Shown: positions 46,500-59,723, numbered from the stretch's first letter. The stretch is DNA of 64,000 nt from Chrysemys picta bellii (GCF_011386835.1 NC_088799.1:77395302-77459301); one strand, 5' to 3'. Numbers and translations are program-made. Notes: a model not told the origin generated them from the sequence alone.

Positions 46500-46990
46500 T
46501 GGTCCTGCTTAGAGCCCCCGCTGGGCAGGCACCGCCTCTGACCTTAAAGGCCTCCCCTGGGTGCAGCCGGCCCCAGGATTCCGAACCGGGTTTCACAGGC
46601 AGCTCGGTCCGATCTCCTGGCTGGGCGCGGTCGAGGAGGCCCAGCACGAGGACGGCCGTCCGGGCAGTACATCAGCCGGCCACAGGGCAGCCGGCGGGCA
46701 GGGGGCGCTGTGTGCCAGGGGTTACAATGGCGGGCCTCAGCATCGCCCCCGCGGGGGGAGGGACCAAGTCACAGCGCGCAGGACGCAGACCCGGAAGCCG
46801 CGCAGGGCCGCGGCATCACCCAGTTTCCGGAAGACTCGTATCAGAGCGTCGTCCCGCTGTCCTAGCACGTCCCCCGAGTCCGTCCGTCCGTCCTTCCTTC
46901 CGCTTAGGCTTTCCCCTGCCTGGACGGCCGCCCCCTAGCGGCGGGCGGTAGCGCTACACCCTGCTCGGAGGCTGCCTCGGGCCGGGATAT

Positions 46991-47074
46991 CTATGGGGCG
47001 AAACGAGATGCAATGAACCCGAGAGCGAGCGAGACAGCGACGAGCGCGGCGGACACGCACCGGAGCAGCTCCAT
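46991..47074 (-). other. divergent 27-codon hydrophobic ORF
   Basis: On the minus strand, from the same CCATGG that starts the uORF, a 27-codon frame begins MELLRC, is followed by a hydrophobic stretch rich in Ala, Val and Leu (about residues 7-22), and ends SRFAP then TAG. It would give a small signal-anchor-like peptide. I recognise no family. It could be a first exon of a divergent transcript, a microprotein, or chance in GC-rich DNA. An in-frame open stretch extends further upstream on the same strand but is low-complexity Pro/Arg/Gly coding typical of CpG islands. Confidence 0.2.
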
Positions 47075-47093
47075 GGGGGATCGGCCGCAGTAG
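47073..47093 (+). promoter_or_regulatory. possible uORF in BRWD3 5' leader
   Basis: An ATG at 47,073 opens a six-codon frame (MGDRPQ) ending in TAG, 58 nt before the BRWD3 start codon. Its context is T at -3 and G at +4, weaker than the main ATG. It matters only if transcription starts upstream of it, which I cannot tell. Confidence 0.35.
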
Positions 47094-47151
47094 GAGCGGC
47101 TCCCCCCGGGTACGATCCGCCCCTGTCCCCCCCTCGGGCCTCTGGAGGAGG

Positions 47152-47188
47152 ATGGCGACAGCGGCCGCCCCGACCCAGCTGGAAGCCG
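47152..47188 (+). CDS. BRWD3: BRWD3 coding exon 1 (start codon)
   Basis: This is the first coding exon of bromodomain and WD-repeat protein 3. BRWD proteins are chromatin readers with N-terminal WD40 repeats and C-terminal bromodomains, and they act as substrate receptors for CUL4-DDB1 ubiquitin ligases. The exon encodes MATAAAPTQLEA plus one base of the next codon, then the donor GTGGGT. The ATG has A at -3 and G at +4, a strong start context, and lies in a CpG island. The spliced N-terminus reads ELYYLIARFLQSGPC and then [10 protein letters not shown]. From memory of the paralogues this fits BRWD3 better than BRWD1 (ELYFLIARYL) or PHIP. The open frame continues unspliced past the donor, but that extension is GC-rich intron. 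Only the first 145 residues of a protein of about 1,800 are in the window. Confidence 0.9.
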
Positions 47189-47269
47189 GTGGGTATCGCT
47201 GCGGGGGGAGGCGGGCGGCGCTCCCTGACGGGTGTCCCCCTTGTAACCGCGTCCCCTTCTTCTCCGCAG

Positions 47270-47328
47270 AGCTCTACTACCTGATCGCCCGGTTCCTGCA
47301 GTCCGGACCCTGCAGGAAATCCGCCCAG
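47270..47328 (+). CDS. BRWD3: BRWD3 coding exon 2
   Basis: The acceptor TCTCCGCAG precedes it and the donor GTGAGC follows. It is 59 nt: two bases complete the Glu codon begun in exon 1, and then 19 codons run to SAQ, ending in phase 0. It encodes ELYYLIARFLQSGPCRKSAQ, a hydrophobic helical segment typical of the N-terminal region of BRWD/PHIP proteins, ahead of the WD40 propeller. Confidence 0.92.
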
Positions 47329-47467
47329 GTGAGCGGCCAGCGCGGGGCTCCGGCCGGCCCGGCCCCGCCGCCGGGGCCAGCGGGGGGACGGGGTTGGGCG
47401 GATGGGGCGGCGGAGCCGCCGCTTGCTCGGTGGGTGCCGGACTCACGTCCTTTGTGTCTCTCCCCAG

Positions 47468-47497
47468 GTGCTGGTGGAGGAGCTGGAGGCGCACCAG
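47468..47497 (+). CDS. BRWD3: BRWD3 coding exon 3 (30-nt microexon)
   Basis: This is a 30-nt exon between acceptor CTCCCCAG and donor GTAGGG, phase 0 at both ends. It encodes VLVEELEAHQ, which continues the acidic helix of the BRWD N-terminus. It is too short for an ORF search, and is supported by exact in-frame continuity between exons 2 and 4 and by family similarity. Confidence 0.9.
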
Positions 47498-47800
47498 GTA
47501 GGGGCTACGGACTGGGGCGGATGGGCAGGTGGGAGTCACCCGGTCCCGCAGTGGGGCCCCCTACGGCTCTTCGGGCAGCAGCGGGGAGCGATCGGGGGTG
47601 CCTTGCGGCGGGCGCCTCTCCAGGTGCTACCCGTGCGGGGGTGGGCAGGGCCTAGGAGTGGGGTAAGGATCAGCCTCTCCCGGCCCCCGCGCGCCCCCCG
47701 CCTGGGGCCGGGCCGTGGAGCAGCCGGGGCGCGGGGCAGGGCTGGCTGGGAAGGGGGTTGGGAAGGGGGGAGGGTGCGGGAGATGCCGTGCCTGCGCTGA

Positions 47801-48127
<327 letters not shown>

Positions 48128-48830
48128 TAACAAGTTGTAGTTCCGTGTTTGGGAATGGAAGCTGCCTTCTGATTGGCTGCAACTCCAAAATACGGGAACT
48201 GAGGACAGGGCCAGTGTTTCTACGTGTGGGGGCGGGGAGGACACCATGGCCCTGGCACAGTGGGAGGCTGCGGGGCAGCTAGGGGGACAGCTGGAGCCCA
48301 AGGGTCACTTACTGCGGCTGAGTAATAACCCTGTGAGCTGTGGACCCCTCGTCATTAATGGTGACAATACCAGCAGCACTTCTTTGGCCTTCTAGGACTT
48401 CAAAGCACTGACACACACTGTCACCTTTAAATGGGGTCTAAATAAACCTTTTAGTAAACCTACCAACTACAGTGATATTTCCACTTTTAAAAACAATTCA
48501 ATATAAATAGTCCCCCCCCATTAAAAACAACAAGTAAACATTCCCCTGCAGTGCTGGAAACCCAGCCATCACTGCCAACACTAAGAACTTGTATGTGAAA
48601 CCATCAATCAACAAATGAAACACTGCATTGATTGCTCTTGTCCTAGATGAGAGGAAATGCCAAATGTAAACAAAATATAGTAACAAGAAAATAGATTATT
48701 AGAACTGAAAGAACTTCCCTGAAATCCAATGTTACTGGTAAGGTAAAGAGAGTTGACAACATAAGATACTGCAATAACTTTTTAACATCCTCAGAATGTC
48801 CCCTGTGAAGTAAGACACAAGCACCTGCCA

Positions 48831-48960
48831 TTTGCAAGAGGGAAACTAAAAGGCAGGTTAATTGTTTAAGTGACACACAGGAAGTCACTGGACAAAGACA
48901 GTATTATGATTCAAGGGTTCCTGGCTCCTGGCCTATGTTCAATCCATCACACCACACTGA
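48831..48960 (+). repeat. MIR-like SINE fragment in BRWD3 intron 4
   Basis: 'gagggaaactaaaaggcagg', 'aagtgacacacaggaagtca' and 'attcaagggttcctggctcc' follow the MIR order. Diverged. Confidence 0.5.
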
Positions 48961-50977
48961 TGTAATTGACTGCCTTATTTAAACAATAAATCCTGCACAA
49001 GCTCACTTAAATGTTTCAGGAATGTGTAGTAAAAAATATGAAATGTTTCATATTATAGTTAGCAAATCCAGAGATTCCATGTGCAGAGACACAAGGCAAT
49101 CAGAGTGACTCGTTTCTCGAGATGTTGGCTCCCCTCTGCAGTGAAGCAACATATGGCCTTTAGGCCCCTGGAGACTTTGTGGGCCTGATCTTCAGAGGGG
49201 GTAGCACCTGAAGCCCCTGTTGACTGCAGATGAAGTACTTGGGCTTTAGGCACCTGGAGACACTCGCGGGGATCTGCAGTTCTTGCTGACAGTATATGAA
49301 GTTGTGGTGGTTCTGTATGGAAACAGCAAAGACTGGAAGAAATGAGTTGGTTTTCATTGTCTTTGGAGGGTACAAATCACCCCCCGGCTCCGCGCTTTTA
49401 AAGTTACTGGGAGTTGCATACAATAAAGCTTGGCACCAATATAGGACTTTGCAGTTCAGAATGACGTTAAATCATTCTTATTAATTTTCACAACACCCAT
49501 ATTTTGCACGCATATGATCTTGACTTGCCCTGCCTGTCTATCAGAAACTGAAGATAAGCACCTGTTTCCCTTCCACCTAACAAATTATAATGATTGTGTG
49601 GAAGGGTGACATGGTATTGCTCAAACTTTACTACATTGTTATTGACTGAATAATAAGTTTTTCATGTGGCAGTGTCCCCTGGAACAGTAACTTTGAAGTT
49701 AAACTAAAAAATGGGAAGTCCACCTTACAGAGGGGACTTGCGGCATCCATACCTTGTGATTTTTCTTTTCTCTAAGCTATGGAGAGTTGAAGGAGAATAT
49801 CATGCTCCATCTAACCTCTGTCAGATGGTAGCCCGGCCTGATATTTAAACTGAAAGAAAGGGAAGGGAGTAAGTACTGTGGTGAATAAAACTTCAGTGCA
49901 ATATTTTTTTTTCCCTAGGGAACCAAATATCTAGCTGCTAGGTTATTTCATGTTTGCTCTGCGATTATATCTGTCACCTGAGATGAGTAGGGGAGACTGA
50001 ATCTGATTTCAGGCATATATGGCATTTGCTTCAACAGAAACATTAATCTTTGCATTTTTGTTCTTTATATTATTAAATCCATCCACACTTTCTGGAGCAC
50101 ATTGGGGCACCTCTGGATTATTTTGTTTGTTTATCTAATGGCATTTTTTGAGGCCACATAAAATTATTTAAAACTTTAACCTTGTACCAGTAAAATGAAA
50201 ACAATAAAAATCAGGTGGGGGAAAAAAAGCTGAGGAAAAAATAAGGTTTTCGAATTGTTTGGAAGTGGTTGTGATTTCTATATTTTAATAGATAATTAAA
50301 AGGTTTTGCTTTCTGACTTTAAAACAGGCAGGAAATTTCCCTCATTTGCTTTTTGTGTTAATATTACGTAACTAGTTAAGGTGGGTTACAGTAGAGTAAA
50401 GGAGTATAAATTAAATATTGTGTGTTTGTAGCTCTCTGTTATGTCTGCCTTCATGTTGTTCATTTTCTTTCCTGCTAGCCTTTTCTATCAGTTCCCAGAA
50501 TAAAGCTTTATCTCACCTGAGGATGTTGGAGGAATGGCTTTTCTCCAGCCATCATCATTCAGGGTTTGATATACTTGATGTCTGGATTCTTGAATGTACG
50601 TGACTATGTATATTTGGACTACTTGTCTGGCCTCAAGTGTTATGGGGGGAGTCAGACATTTGAAGGTATTGTGCAGAACAATGCCACCATCATGAGGTGC
50701 CCAGATCACGATGAAATTCATTTTAATAATCTTTCTTGAAAATGTAATTGGGGATCTTGGAGATGCAGTTACCACTCCTTACCAATCACTTACACACTGA
50801 GTTAAAAACCTCTCTTTAAAAGGTTGCAGCATCACTGCTCCTTCATGCTGATGCCAATATTGATAACATAGAGAAGGCAGATAGGTGAATTGCAAAGGAA
50901 GAACTTTTATTTTTGCTTGTTCCTATGGTGTATAAAGAGAGGCCTCTTCTATTTTTTCTTTTTTTCCTGTCTTTTCC

Positions 50978-50984
<7 letters not shown>

Positions 50985-51012
<28 letters not shown>
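50985..51012. repeat. A(28) homopolymer
   Basis: An uninterrupted run of 28 A with no recognisable SINE or LINE body directly upstream. Confidence 0.95.
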
Positions 51013-51013
<1 letters not shown>

Positions 51014-51744
51014 ACTAGCATGTCTTGATTTCCCTCGTTCTTGCTGCAGGATTCTCTAGCGATCTTGTCCCTAATTTGAATAGAGAAGGGGTTGTTATAC
51101 ATCTTTCACAAAAGAAGCTTTTCTCCTAAATGATAGTCAGGAGCTTGAATTCAACAGGTTTTAACAAACTCAGTGTTTTATACAGTCTGACTAAATATTT
51201 GGCTTTTGGGAAGTGACCAGGGATATATCTAAAAACCTGCTTTGTAGACTTTCCCTCTGTTATAATTTTGTTTTTAACGGTAGCCGTAAGCAATTTTTAA
51301 AAGTACATTTTAAAAACAGGGGTTTCTTTGTTGAATTTTAGAAAAAAAAGTTGCCCTCTGATTCTGTATAATTAACAATGAGAATATAATTAACAGGGAT
51401 AAGAGAACTCTGGTTAATTCTTGCCTCCAATCTGCTCAAACCTGTGTGTTCTATCCAAAATCTTCTGAATTTCTGCGAAGATTTCTCTGTTTCTATTCTG
51501 TTTGGACCTGGTCTTGTACTTAAATGTCAGATAATATGGGACATAAGAAGAGTCATTTAAAATGTGCTTAAGGGCAAATAAGAATTTTAAACATACTTAC
51601 TGAACAAACAACTGTAGAGATTTCTGGCCAAGTGTGTATGTGTATTACTTTTCGTTGAAAAGATGGGGGCGGGGGAAACAAGTGCTGTGACTAATGCCGT
51701 GCATCTGCTTGCGTATGCAACATGAGCAACTAAGTAAACTCTAG

Positions 51745-51990
51745 CAGGGATAGTCAATAGGTGGATTGTGGGCCAAATCTGGACCACCAGGCACTTTTGA
51801 ACGGACCCCGAAATCTTTTTATTTACTTATAATTAGAGTTGTGGGTTTTTTTTTCTTTCCTCTGGAGTGAGGACCTTGATTATATCTTGACCAAGAAATT
51901 TGGACCTAGACAAAAAATAATTTGCTGCCCCACTCCAAACGCTTGCCTTCACTAGACTTTCTTTTAACCTTGAACTATTGATAGCCAATG
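51745..51990. repeat. probable old hAT MITE
   Basis: The left end CAGGGATAGTCAATAGG has a weak inverse at the right end (AACTATTGATAGCCAATG). The flanks AACTCTAG / AACTTTTG match at 6 of 8. The body 'gattgtgggccaaatctgga' is typical of hAT MITEs in this window. Confidence 0.5.
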
Positions 51991-54079
51991 AACTTTTGAG
52001 CTACCTCTGGTGTGTTTGTAAAGGCACATGGGAGCATCCACATTAGTTTGTTACAGCCTGTGTCTACCCTAGCCTTCAGAAACACTCAACGTGCTTAGAG
52101 TTCATTGACAATCAATAATTTGACGTTTGGATCGGGGGGAGGTCTAGTGAACACACCTGCTTGGCAGTTGTGCAGGCTAATTATCCCAGCTGGCTTGCCT
52201 CTAGCTCACTACTTTTACAGGTTTTGTTTGTTGCGTTTAAAATGGATTGGCTGTGTCCTAGTTTCTGATATGCTGTCTTATTTCATTAGGCCCATCTTGG
52301 TCTGTCTGCTGAAGATGTGTACATGGTTTCCTGGGTTCTCTGAGACCTACTGATTTTGGGTACTGATCCTGCAGTCTGATCGATGTAGGCATTAATTCAG
52401 TGGGACTTCATACCAATGAAAGGCTCTGCCAGTATGGATCAGATTGTAGGACTGGGTCCCAAGTTCTTACCTTGTCTATCTAAGTTACTTAAAAGTAGTT
52501 GTGAGATTGTGGCGCCATTATTGATTGACATTGTCAATGCCAGTTCTAGCAAGGGAGAAGGTATTGGAAATCCTTGTACATAAGTCAGTTTGCCTCATCT
52601 CAAAAAAACAACATTGCTTGATAATAGGGTGCTTGTGATCCATTCTCAAACCTTTTATTTTTAGAGAAGGTAGTTGTGTGGATGGTGGCTTTTCAGCCAC
52701 AGGTGCATTTGAACACCAGTGACATCCTGGGTGAGTTCCAGATTCTGAACTTCCTTGTGAGCTGAAACTCCACTCATCAGGGTCTTGAGTAACTTCCTGC
52801 TTATCTTATATAACGGTCAGTTATCTATTTGGGTCCTTCTGGACTTGGTTGCTTTTTGATACGGTTGACCATTGGCTGTTGCTTTGGCAGCTGAGGGAAA
52901 CTGGGTTTGGGTGAAAGTCATATCTAGAGGGGAGAAATCTATCGTTGATGACAACTGTCCGTCCACAAGGAATTTGGTATGCAGGGTGTCATAAGATGCT
53001 ATGCTATCTCCTTATTAAATTCATATGAGACTGGTGAGATCACTTCAAAGAAGAAAGTGGGATCTGATCAATATGCTAATGAGATGTAAGTTATTAGTTC
53101 CTGCACCACAACTCCACAAAGTCAGGCTCTAATATGAATGAGTTTGCCAAATGGATATGTTGGAGCTATCTACTCTCCATCTCTGGGAAGAAAGAAGTCT
53201 TGCTTGTGGATAAAAGCTGTCATGAAGACTCATTTTCTTTTTTTCCCATTTATTGAGGGGCCTATTTTACAGACAGTGAGCAATGTTAAGAAATTAGTCA
53301 CTTTTGACTTACTTGTTCTGCTAAGGGTTACCATAATACAATATACTCTTGTGATTGTGAGGCTTGATAGTTGAAGCTTCCTTCTAGCACTGGTTACAGC
53401 TGCTCTTCTTCATTGCTTGCAGCAACTTGTTTGCTGACTAGTTTGGGCAATCATGGTCATATTACATTCACACAGTGTTCTTCATGTTGGCTGCTTATGA
53501 AGTGACAGATTCACTTTAATCAGTTCTGTTTGCTCTTTAAATCCTTAAGTATATTGGCTGTGGCTATATTGATGACCTCTTCCATGAGCCTCATCTTGCT
53601 ATTAAATCCAGAATCTTTGGGAGAGCTCAGCATTATTGGAATTATTGTTGGTTTCTCTGAGTGCTACTTTTCCTTTTGAGAAGCAATGGTTGCTCAGGTG
53701 GCACTGAAGGGCCTTATTTTCTGATCCCTCTCATAGTTGAATGAGAAACATTTTATTTGCTTTTAATCAAGTATAACGTATTTGTCGTTAGAAAATCCTC
53801 CTTTTTCATTGGCCTGTTGATGTTACTTGTGGAAGTGTATTGTAGAGGATGTGACTTATGTTGTTGTGCCAGGATAATACCACTGCTATTGACCATTTTG
53901 AATCCTAATGTCGTAATAATCCACCTGACAAACTACTCAGGTTGGAATGCGAGTGCTCTGTGCATGCATATCGCTTCTTTGCAATGGATGCAATGCCAGA
54001 ACTTCTGACCATTCTTTAGTAATAAGTAGTTAGGTCTGCTGTTTGGTGAAATGGAAAGACAGATTACAATATAGCAGGA

Positions 54080-54372
54080 CAAGGTGAGTGAGATAATACT
54101 CTTTATTGACTTGACTTCTCTTGGTGTGAGAGACAAACTTTTGAGGTTACACAGAGCTCTTCTTCCATAGACTCATTTTAGCTGATGAAAATTTCTTCAT
54201 TGCATCAGAGCATGTGGGATATAACCTATATACGCTTGCAGTGTTATAGTAGTACTGTTGGTCCCAGGATGTTAGTGAGATGAGGTGGGTGAAGTGATAT
54301 CTTTTATTAGACCAACTTCTGTTGGTGAAAGAGAGAAGCTTACACAGAGCTCTTTTTCAGACCTGGGAAAGG
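54080..54372. repeat. two decayed fragments of the 'GACAAGGTGGGTGAGG' repeat
   Basis: 'gacaaggtgagtgagataat' at about 54,079 and 'gatgaggtgggtgaagtgat' at about 54,280 each lead into 'accaacttctgttggtg'-like and 'acacagagctctt' words. They are single arms of the palindromic family at 60,686. Confidence 0.7.
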
Positions 54373-54939
54373 TACTCAGAGCGTAAGATAGCTATTAGTG
54401 ATACAGTATATTTTCATTATGTAATTATGAATGTTCCCTTGATGTTGACCATAAAAAGGAGGTGGAAGCAACTGTGTGTTCTCTGTTGGAAGAACAATTT
54501 AAACTGAAAATTTTAACACTGAAATTTATTAGAAATAGCCAAAAAAAAAAAAAACTGGCTTAGGAAATTTCAGATGGCCAGCTGCTACTTGCTTGCTATT
54601 CATACTGGCTAATGAAGAAGCGATTTGCTTGTTTTTGTATTGGGAAATAGGCTATCATTATCTAGGAAAGGGCAATACTGAAGAAGAATGCAGACCATTT
54701 TCTTATGATGGGAGACTTGAATCTTACACCCCGTGGGTATGGAGTAAGTTCAGTTAATGTCAGGTCTTAATGGCACCCATTCACAACAGCTAAAAACTGA
54801 GCAGACAGACCTTGCAGCTATTGTAATGTTTTCAGGTTTTTTCCTCCACCCCCTATTGTTTAGGTTTTAAATGGAACATGTTTGTAACAACAGTATGGGG
54901 TTAAAATATCTGGCAAGTGAGGAAGGCCATAGTTTCTTA

Positions 54940-55156
54940 GGCCTTGGCTACACTGGCAATTCACAGTGCTGCACTTGCTGTGCTCAGGGGTGTGAAAAAA
55001 CACCCCCCCTGAGCGCAGCGAGTGAAGCGCTGTAAAGCGCCAGTGTAATCAGCGCCTGCAGCGCTGCACGCTCGCTCGCAGCGCTGCAAGCTATTCCCCT
55101 CGGAGAGATGGAGTACTTGCAGCGGCAGCCCTGTGAATCCGCGAGTGTAGCCAAGC
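54940..55156. repeat. MITE, GGCCTTGGCTACACTGGC type
   Basis: The left end GGCCTTGGCTACACTGGC is inverse to the right GCGAGTGTAGCCAAGC. The left flank is TTA and the right flank TGA, one mismatch from a 3-bp duplication. The CpG-rich interior has repeated 'gcgctgcaagc' words. Confidence 0.75.
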
Positions 55157-55419
55157 TGAGTAGTAGATACTTTATGTGAAAAGAATAAACTGGTGTGGTG
55201 AGATAGAAAATGATTCTCCAAACTGCCCTCTGCTTACTCAAAGTACTCCATTGAAAACACTGAGGTTTGGGGGATTTATGTTTCTTCCTCTCTCGCTTTC
55301 AGAATTTCAAAGTCATCATGTAATACTTGAAACTATAATACAAGCTATTGAGTTGGCTATTGGCATGACCTTACTGGTCAATTTTCTTAATGTCCAAGGT
55401 ATTTATAGGATTCTGTTAG

Positions 55420-55545
55420 ATATACTGTGTATTCACCCACAAAAGCTTATGCTCCAATACGTCTGTTAGTCTGTAAGGTGCCACAAGACTCTTTGTTGCT
55501 TTTTACAGATCCAGACTAACGTGGCTACCCCTCTGATACTTAGAT
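55420..55545 (+). repeat. Penelope-like repeat fragment
   Basis: 'cacccacaaaagcttatgct', 'tgttagtctgtaaggtgcca' and 'agactaacgtggctacccct' match a turtle repeat I associate with Penelope-like retroelements. It is related to the fragment at 13,321. Assignment from memory. Confidence 0.55.
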
Positions 55546-55737
55546 ATACTGGGTATAATTCATATTGAGTTTTAAAAAAAACTGTTTTTGCTTGTCTGTG
55601 TACTTAGATATTTAAATATGAACTGAATAAATGTTAAATTAAAAAAGCTCAGATGAAGAGGAAAGAAATATTTTTTTCTACTCCTACCTCCAATTTAAGG
55701 AAAAATTAAAATGGTGTGTGGTGTTTCATGTGTTTAG

Positions 55738-55896
<159 letters not shown>

Positions 55897-56044
55897 TAAA
55901 GTCCACGTAATCACAACTAATTTAAACAGTTAAGAATGATTAATATTTAATGCAAAGTATCTTTTAAGTTTGGTGTCTGAGGCGTTTGCATACTTGTGTG
56001 AGCACTCCTCATGCTACTTTCCATGGTCAGTTTATAATAATTAT

Positions 56045-56245
56045 AATTATATAATAATTAATGGAGATATCCCATCTCCTAGAACTGGAAGGGACCTTGA
56101 AAGGTCATCAAGTCCAGCCCCCTGCCTTCACTAGCAGGACCAAGTACTGATTTTGCCCCAGATCCCCAAGTGGCCCCCTCAAGGATTGAGCTCACAACCC
56201 TGGGTTTAGCAGGCCAATGCTCAAACCACTGAGCTATCCCTCCCA
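56045..56245 (-). repeat. turtle tRNA-derived SINE with CR1-like tail (near full length)
   Basis: The minus strand reads GGGATAGCTCAGTGGTTTGA (A-box region), GGGTTGTGAGCTCAATCCTT (B-box region), a middle with CTTGGTCCTGCTAGTGAAGG, and the CR1-like tail GGTCCCTTCCAGTTCTAGGA followed by an AT-rich (ATTATAATT) end. It is less truncated than the copy at 45,155. Confidence 0.9.
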
Positions 56246-56310
56246 GTTTCTATATTCTAGTTACAGAATTGCTAAAACACAATCACTAGGAGAAAGTTGG
56301 GTCTTCTCTA

Positions 56311-56500
56311 AGGCCAGGATTACGCTAGAAACCGTTTGCTGGTACAGTATAGCTATAATGGCAAACCATCCAAGTGTAGATGCAGCTTATACTGGCAAAA
56401 AAGTGCATTCACTGATGAGGCTTATGTTGGTTCTAGAAGCAAAATATACTGTACTGGCAAAAGCCTTTTTATACCAATATAGCTGTGTTTACACTTGGAG
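56311..56500. repeat. possible old MITE, 'TACGCTA' end
   Basis: It starts AGGCCAGGATTACGCTAGAA like the TCTACACTA-type MITEs and contains internal 'tactggcaaaaaagtgcatt' words. The right end is not clear. Confidence 0.35.
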
Positions 56501-56570
56501 TTCTGACAGTACAATGTTGCAAAAAAACCATTGCCCCTAAACAGCACCTGCAAAAGGCGCACTGGCCTGA

Positions 56571-56770
56571 GGCTATGTCTACAGTAGCACTTTTGTCGGT
56601 CAGGGGTGTGGAAAAAAACCCTCCTCCCAACCGACATAAGTTTCACCAACAAAAGCGCCAGTGTAGACAGCACTATGTTGGCGTAGAGCGGCTTAAATGG
56701 GAGATCTTATAGGAGTGCAGCTGCAGCAGTACATCTGTGCCACTGTAAGGTCTGTAGTGTAGACGTAGCC
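56571..56770. repeat. Harbinger-like MITE, GGCTATGTCTACA family
   Basis: 200 bp, starting GGCTATGTCTACAGTAGC and ending TAGTGTAGACGTAGCC. It shares ends and internal words (ccgacataag, acaaaagcg) with 37,521-37,806 but is internally shorter. Confidence 0.8.
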
Positions 56771-58908
56771 TAAAGTTGGTAGGAGGTGTAGAAAAGGGAT
56801 GTGTGCAATATCCAAACTGGACATAGGGGCCATTGCTTTTCTTGTAAGCCATCAGCTATTGTTATCCTGAGGAATGGGAGTCTTGAGATGTTGCCAGCAA
56901 TTTAATTATATCCCAGACTTTAGGTTACTTTAATATGTTGTGAAAAAAACCAAACCATAAACTTCGCATCCAAACCCCACCATATACTTGTAAATTTAAG
57001 GTGCTATAGTTCAACATACAATAACCTATGAGGTAGAGCTTTTCTTGGGAGAGGATACACATTGCCACTCAGCACTATGCAGTCATCCCAAGCAAGTGTC
57101 CATAAAACCTTTATTCCATACCAGCTTTTAGTCTGTCTATGCATATGTGGGACAGAAAAATTATTTTAGAAATATTCAGTTATTTTAAAAGACGTTGCTG
57201 AAACAGTGTTTAGTATCCCTGTTCATGTAAAACTAGGTAGTTAGTTTTGAATGTACATTGCTAGATACTTTACTTTGAATGTAACTGTGTAACACTTAGA
57301 AGGAGAAGAAATGAATAAATGTAAGACAGCTGTAAAAATAACATGTAATACCTTTTTCTTATATCTAAAAATGTCATAAAACTTGAAGAGCTGTATCTGT
57401 TCCTACAAGGGAGTGTTGGGTCCCACTGGGAAGCTGGGAGTCTCCTCTTTCATTTGGATGTTGTGCCTGAGGGTAGCCCTGCTAAACCATGGGATATTAC
57501 TTTAAAATTGTGCCATTTTTAGGTACAGAAAAGCTTAATTTTGCCTGATGTGAGCCCTTGGCAGGTGTAATGTGATGGAGAAATTCCATACTTATAGGGA
57601 GAAGAAGAAAACATTTCTGTGGCAGATTGATAAAACAAACAAAAAAACAATGGCTGTTTGCAAACCCCTATTCCAGTTTAAATGTTAGAATAAATCCCAG
57701 GGCAGATGATTACTGGGCAGAGCTCAGATGAGTCAGTCAGAGATATAGGATAACTTGAAGATCAGTGTGATGAATTTGTATGTATTTGACTTTCTGTATA
57801 GAGAAAGTATATTGGCCTTGTGCCGCTTGGTGGGTAAACAGTATCTTTGTTCTAAGAAGTAGTTGTTCTTTCCAGAATGACACTTTTATGGATCTTTTAA
57901 AGTTGCATTTGAGTAGTCTAGATAGTGACAGAAAATAGAGAGCTCACACCTTTGTTCTAGAAAGCTTAAGTTGCACTTCTATATATAAGTATTACAATAA
58001 GAGAAAGCTATAGTAGAATTTGGGTTGTACTTAAATATTCCATCAGGGTTTTGCCTGGATTTGGACACTCCGTGTTCATAGATTCAATGGTGATGCATGA
58101 GTCCATCCGTCAGTGGCATTAGCCTTCTGCTCCACAGCCCTTCCTCATCATAGAAGATCATTTCTCTCCTTCCAGATGGCCGCTAATGGAAAATGCCCAG
58201 CTCTGATTTCCGAGGCACTTTGAGTAGGCTCAGAAAACGCACTATTGTTTCCATTAGAGGGAAGGCTGTCTGAGGCCAACTGGCAGCAAAGTAGCTGGAG
58301 AACCTTAAAAGAAAATGGCCTTAATTTTAAAAACAATGTTTTAAAAGAGAGAGAATGTGGAAAGCACATTACCACCAATTAAAGGAAACCAGATTTATTA
58401 AAACAAAAATCTTACTCACTCCCATCCCAAGTATAAAGTATTTGTGTGTACTGTCTCCCAAATGTATAATACACTGGGACTTTCTTAATGCAAATTAAGA
58501 TGAAAAGTTGAGATTTTTAATTTTTAGTGTTCCTTCCTCATGTGAAGTTTATGAAATGTTGTTATTACACTGGTAATTATATGTACTCCTGCACTCTCGC
58601 AGTTTCCCCCCCCCCCAATCAAATTTAGACTTTCTAAACCTGAAAAGCCAAGTAAATAAAGAGAGAATTTGAAAATGTTTCTAAGACTTTATCACATAGT
58701 AAATACAAATCAGAGGTTCGTTATCATTAGTTTGTCTGAAATCTGACTCTTTAAAATGATTCAGCTGCATTTTATGAAAACTGTGATTCTCTGTAGCCAG
58801 GACATACTAGAAAGTAAAGGGCTGCTGAGTTTTTGGTGCTATCAGTATTTGGACAAATAGGTCAGTTGAATGCAGAACCCACCTCTGCAGCTTTTTTATT
58901 TTTTTTGA

Positions 58909-59037
<129 letters not shown>

Positions 59038-59723
59038 TAATATCCCATTAAAATATGAAGTGTTTTGAATTTTATTCGTATCTTTATTAGTTTTTTCAAT
59101 TGAAACTTTTGTTATTCATCCAGATGCTACTTTAGGTTTTCATTTACATTTTTTGATAAGTTTCAAGATGAACTCATCCCCAAAGCTTTTAATTTATTCT
59201 ATAAGTGTTTTGCTTCTTCCATAAGACTTTTTCATATGCTCTCTTGCTTTCTCATTTTTAAATCTGTGTGTGCATGCCTATATATACATAAATTATATTA
59301 TTGCCCCTCTGCCAAGTGGTGGTGGATGTCAGAGCCTGACTTGTGAGCATCCCTTTGGAGGAGAAATCAGTGATATGAAATCTGGATATGTTCTTGTTTA
59401 TTTAACCTATATATGACAGTCTTTTCAACAGAGTTGGTCAGAAACAGCATACAGGCAATTCCTTCTTCCAGGAATCTCAGCCAAAACACCAGTGCTTGGT
59501 TCTTGGGGAACACTTCTGCCTCAAGGATTGATTAGAGAGATTAAGACAGAGCGAACTGCTTGTCATAAAAAGAAATTGAATCAGAAAACTAAGAACCCAA
59601 GCGCATTGTGTCAGTCTGAACAGCGCACACATGTTAAGGAAAAATAACTTGTAAGACTATGTATAATAGCACCAACTGGTGATTCCCACCATAACTATAA
59701 GACATGTAGACATTGAACTGTTT

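Noticed and set aside
46475..46951. 158-codon plus-strand frame upstream of BRWD3
   Set aside because: A low-complexity Arg/Pro/Gly frame in CpG-island DNA with no recognisable motif. Two other frames are open over the same bases.
47152..47655. 167-codon unspliced frame from the BRWD3 ATG
   Set aside because: After residue 12 it reads through a valid donor into the GC-rich intron. The spliced product matches the BRWD family.
56045..56245. tRNA gene, because of the A- and B-box-like sequence
   Set aside because: No cloverleaf with paired acceptor stem was found. The sequence continues into a CR1-like tail, so it is a SINE head.
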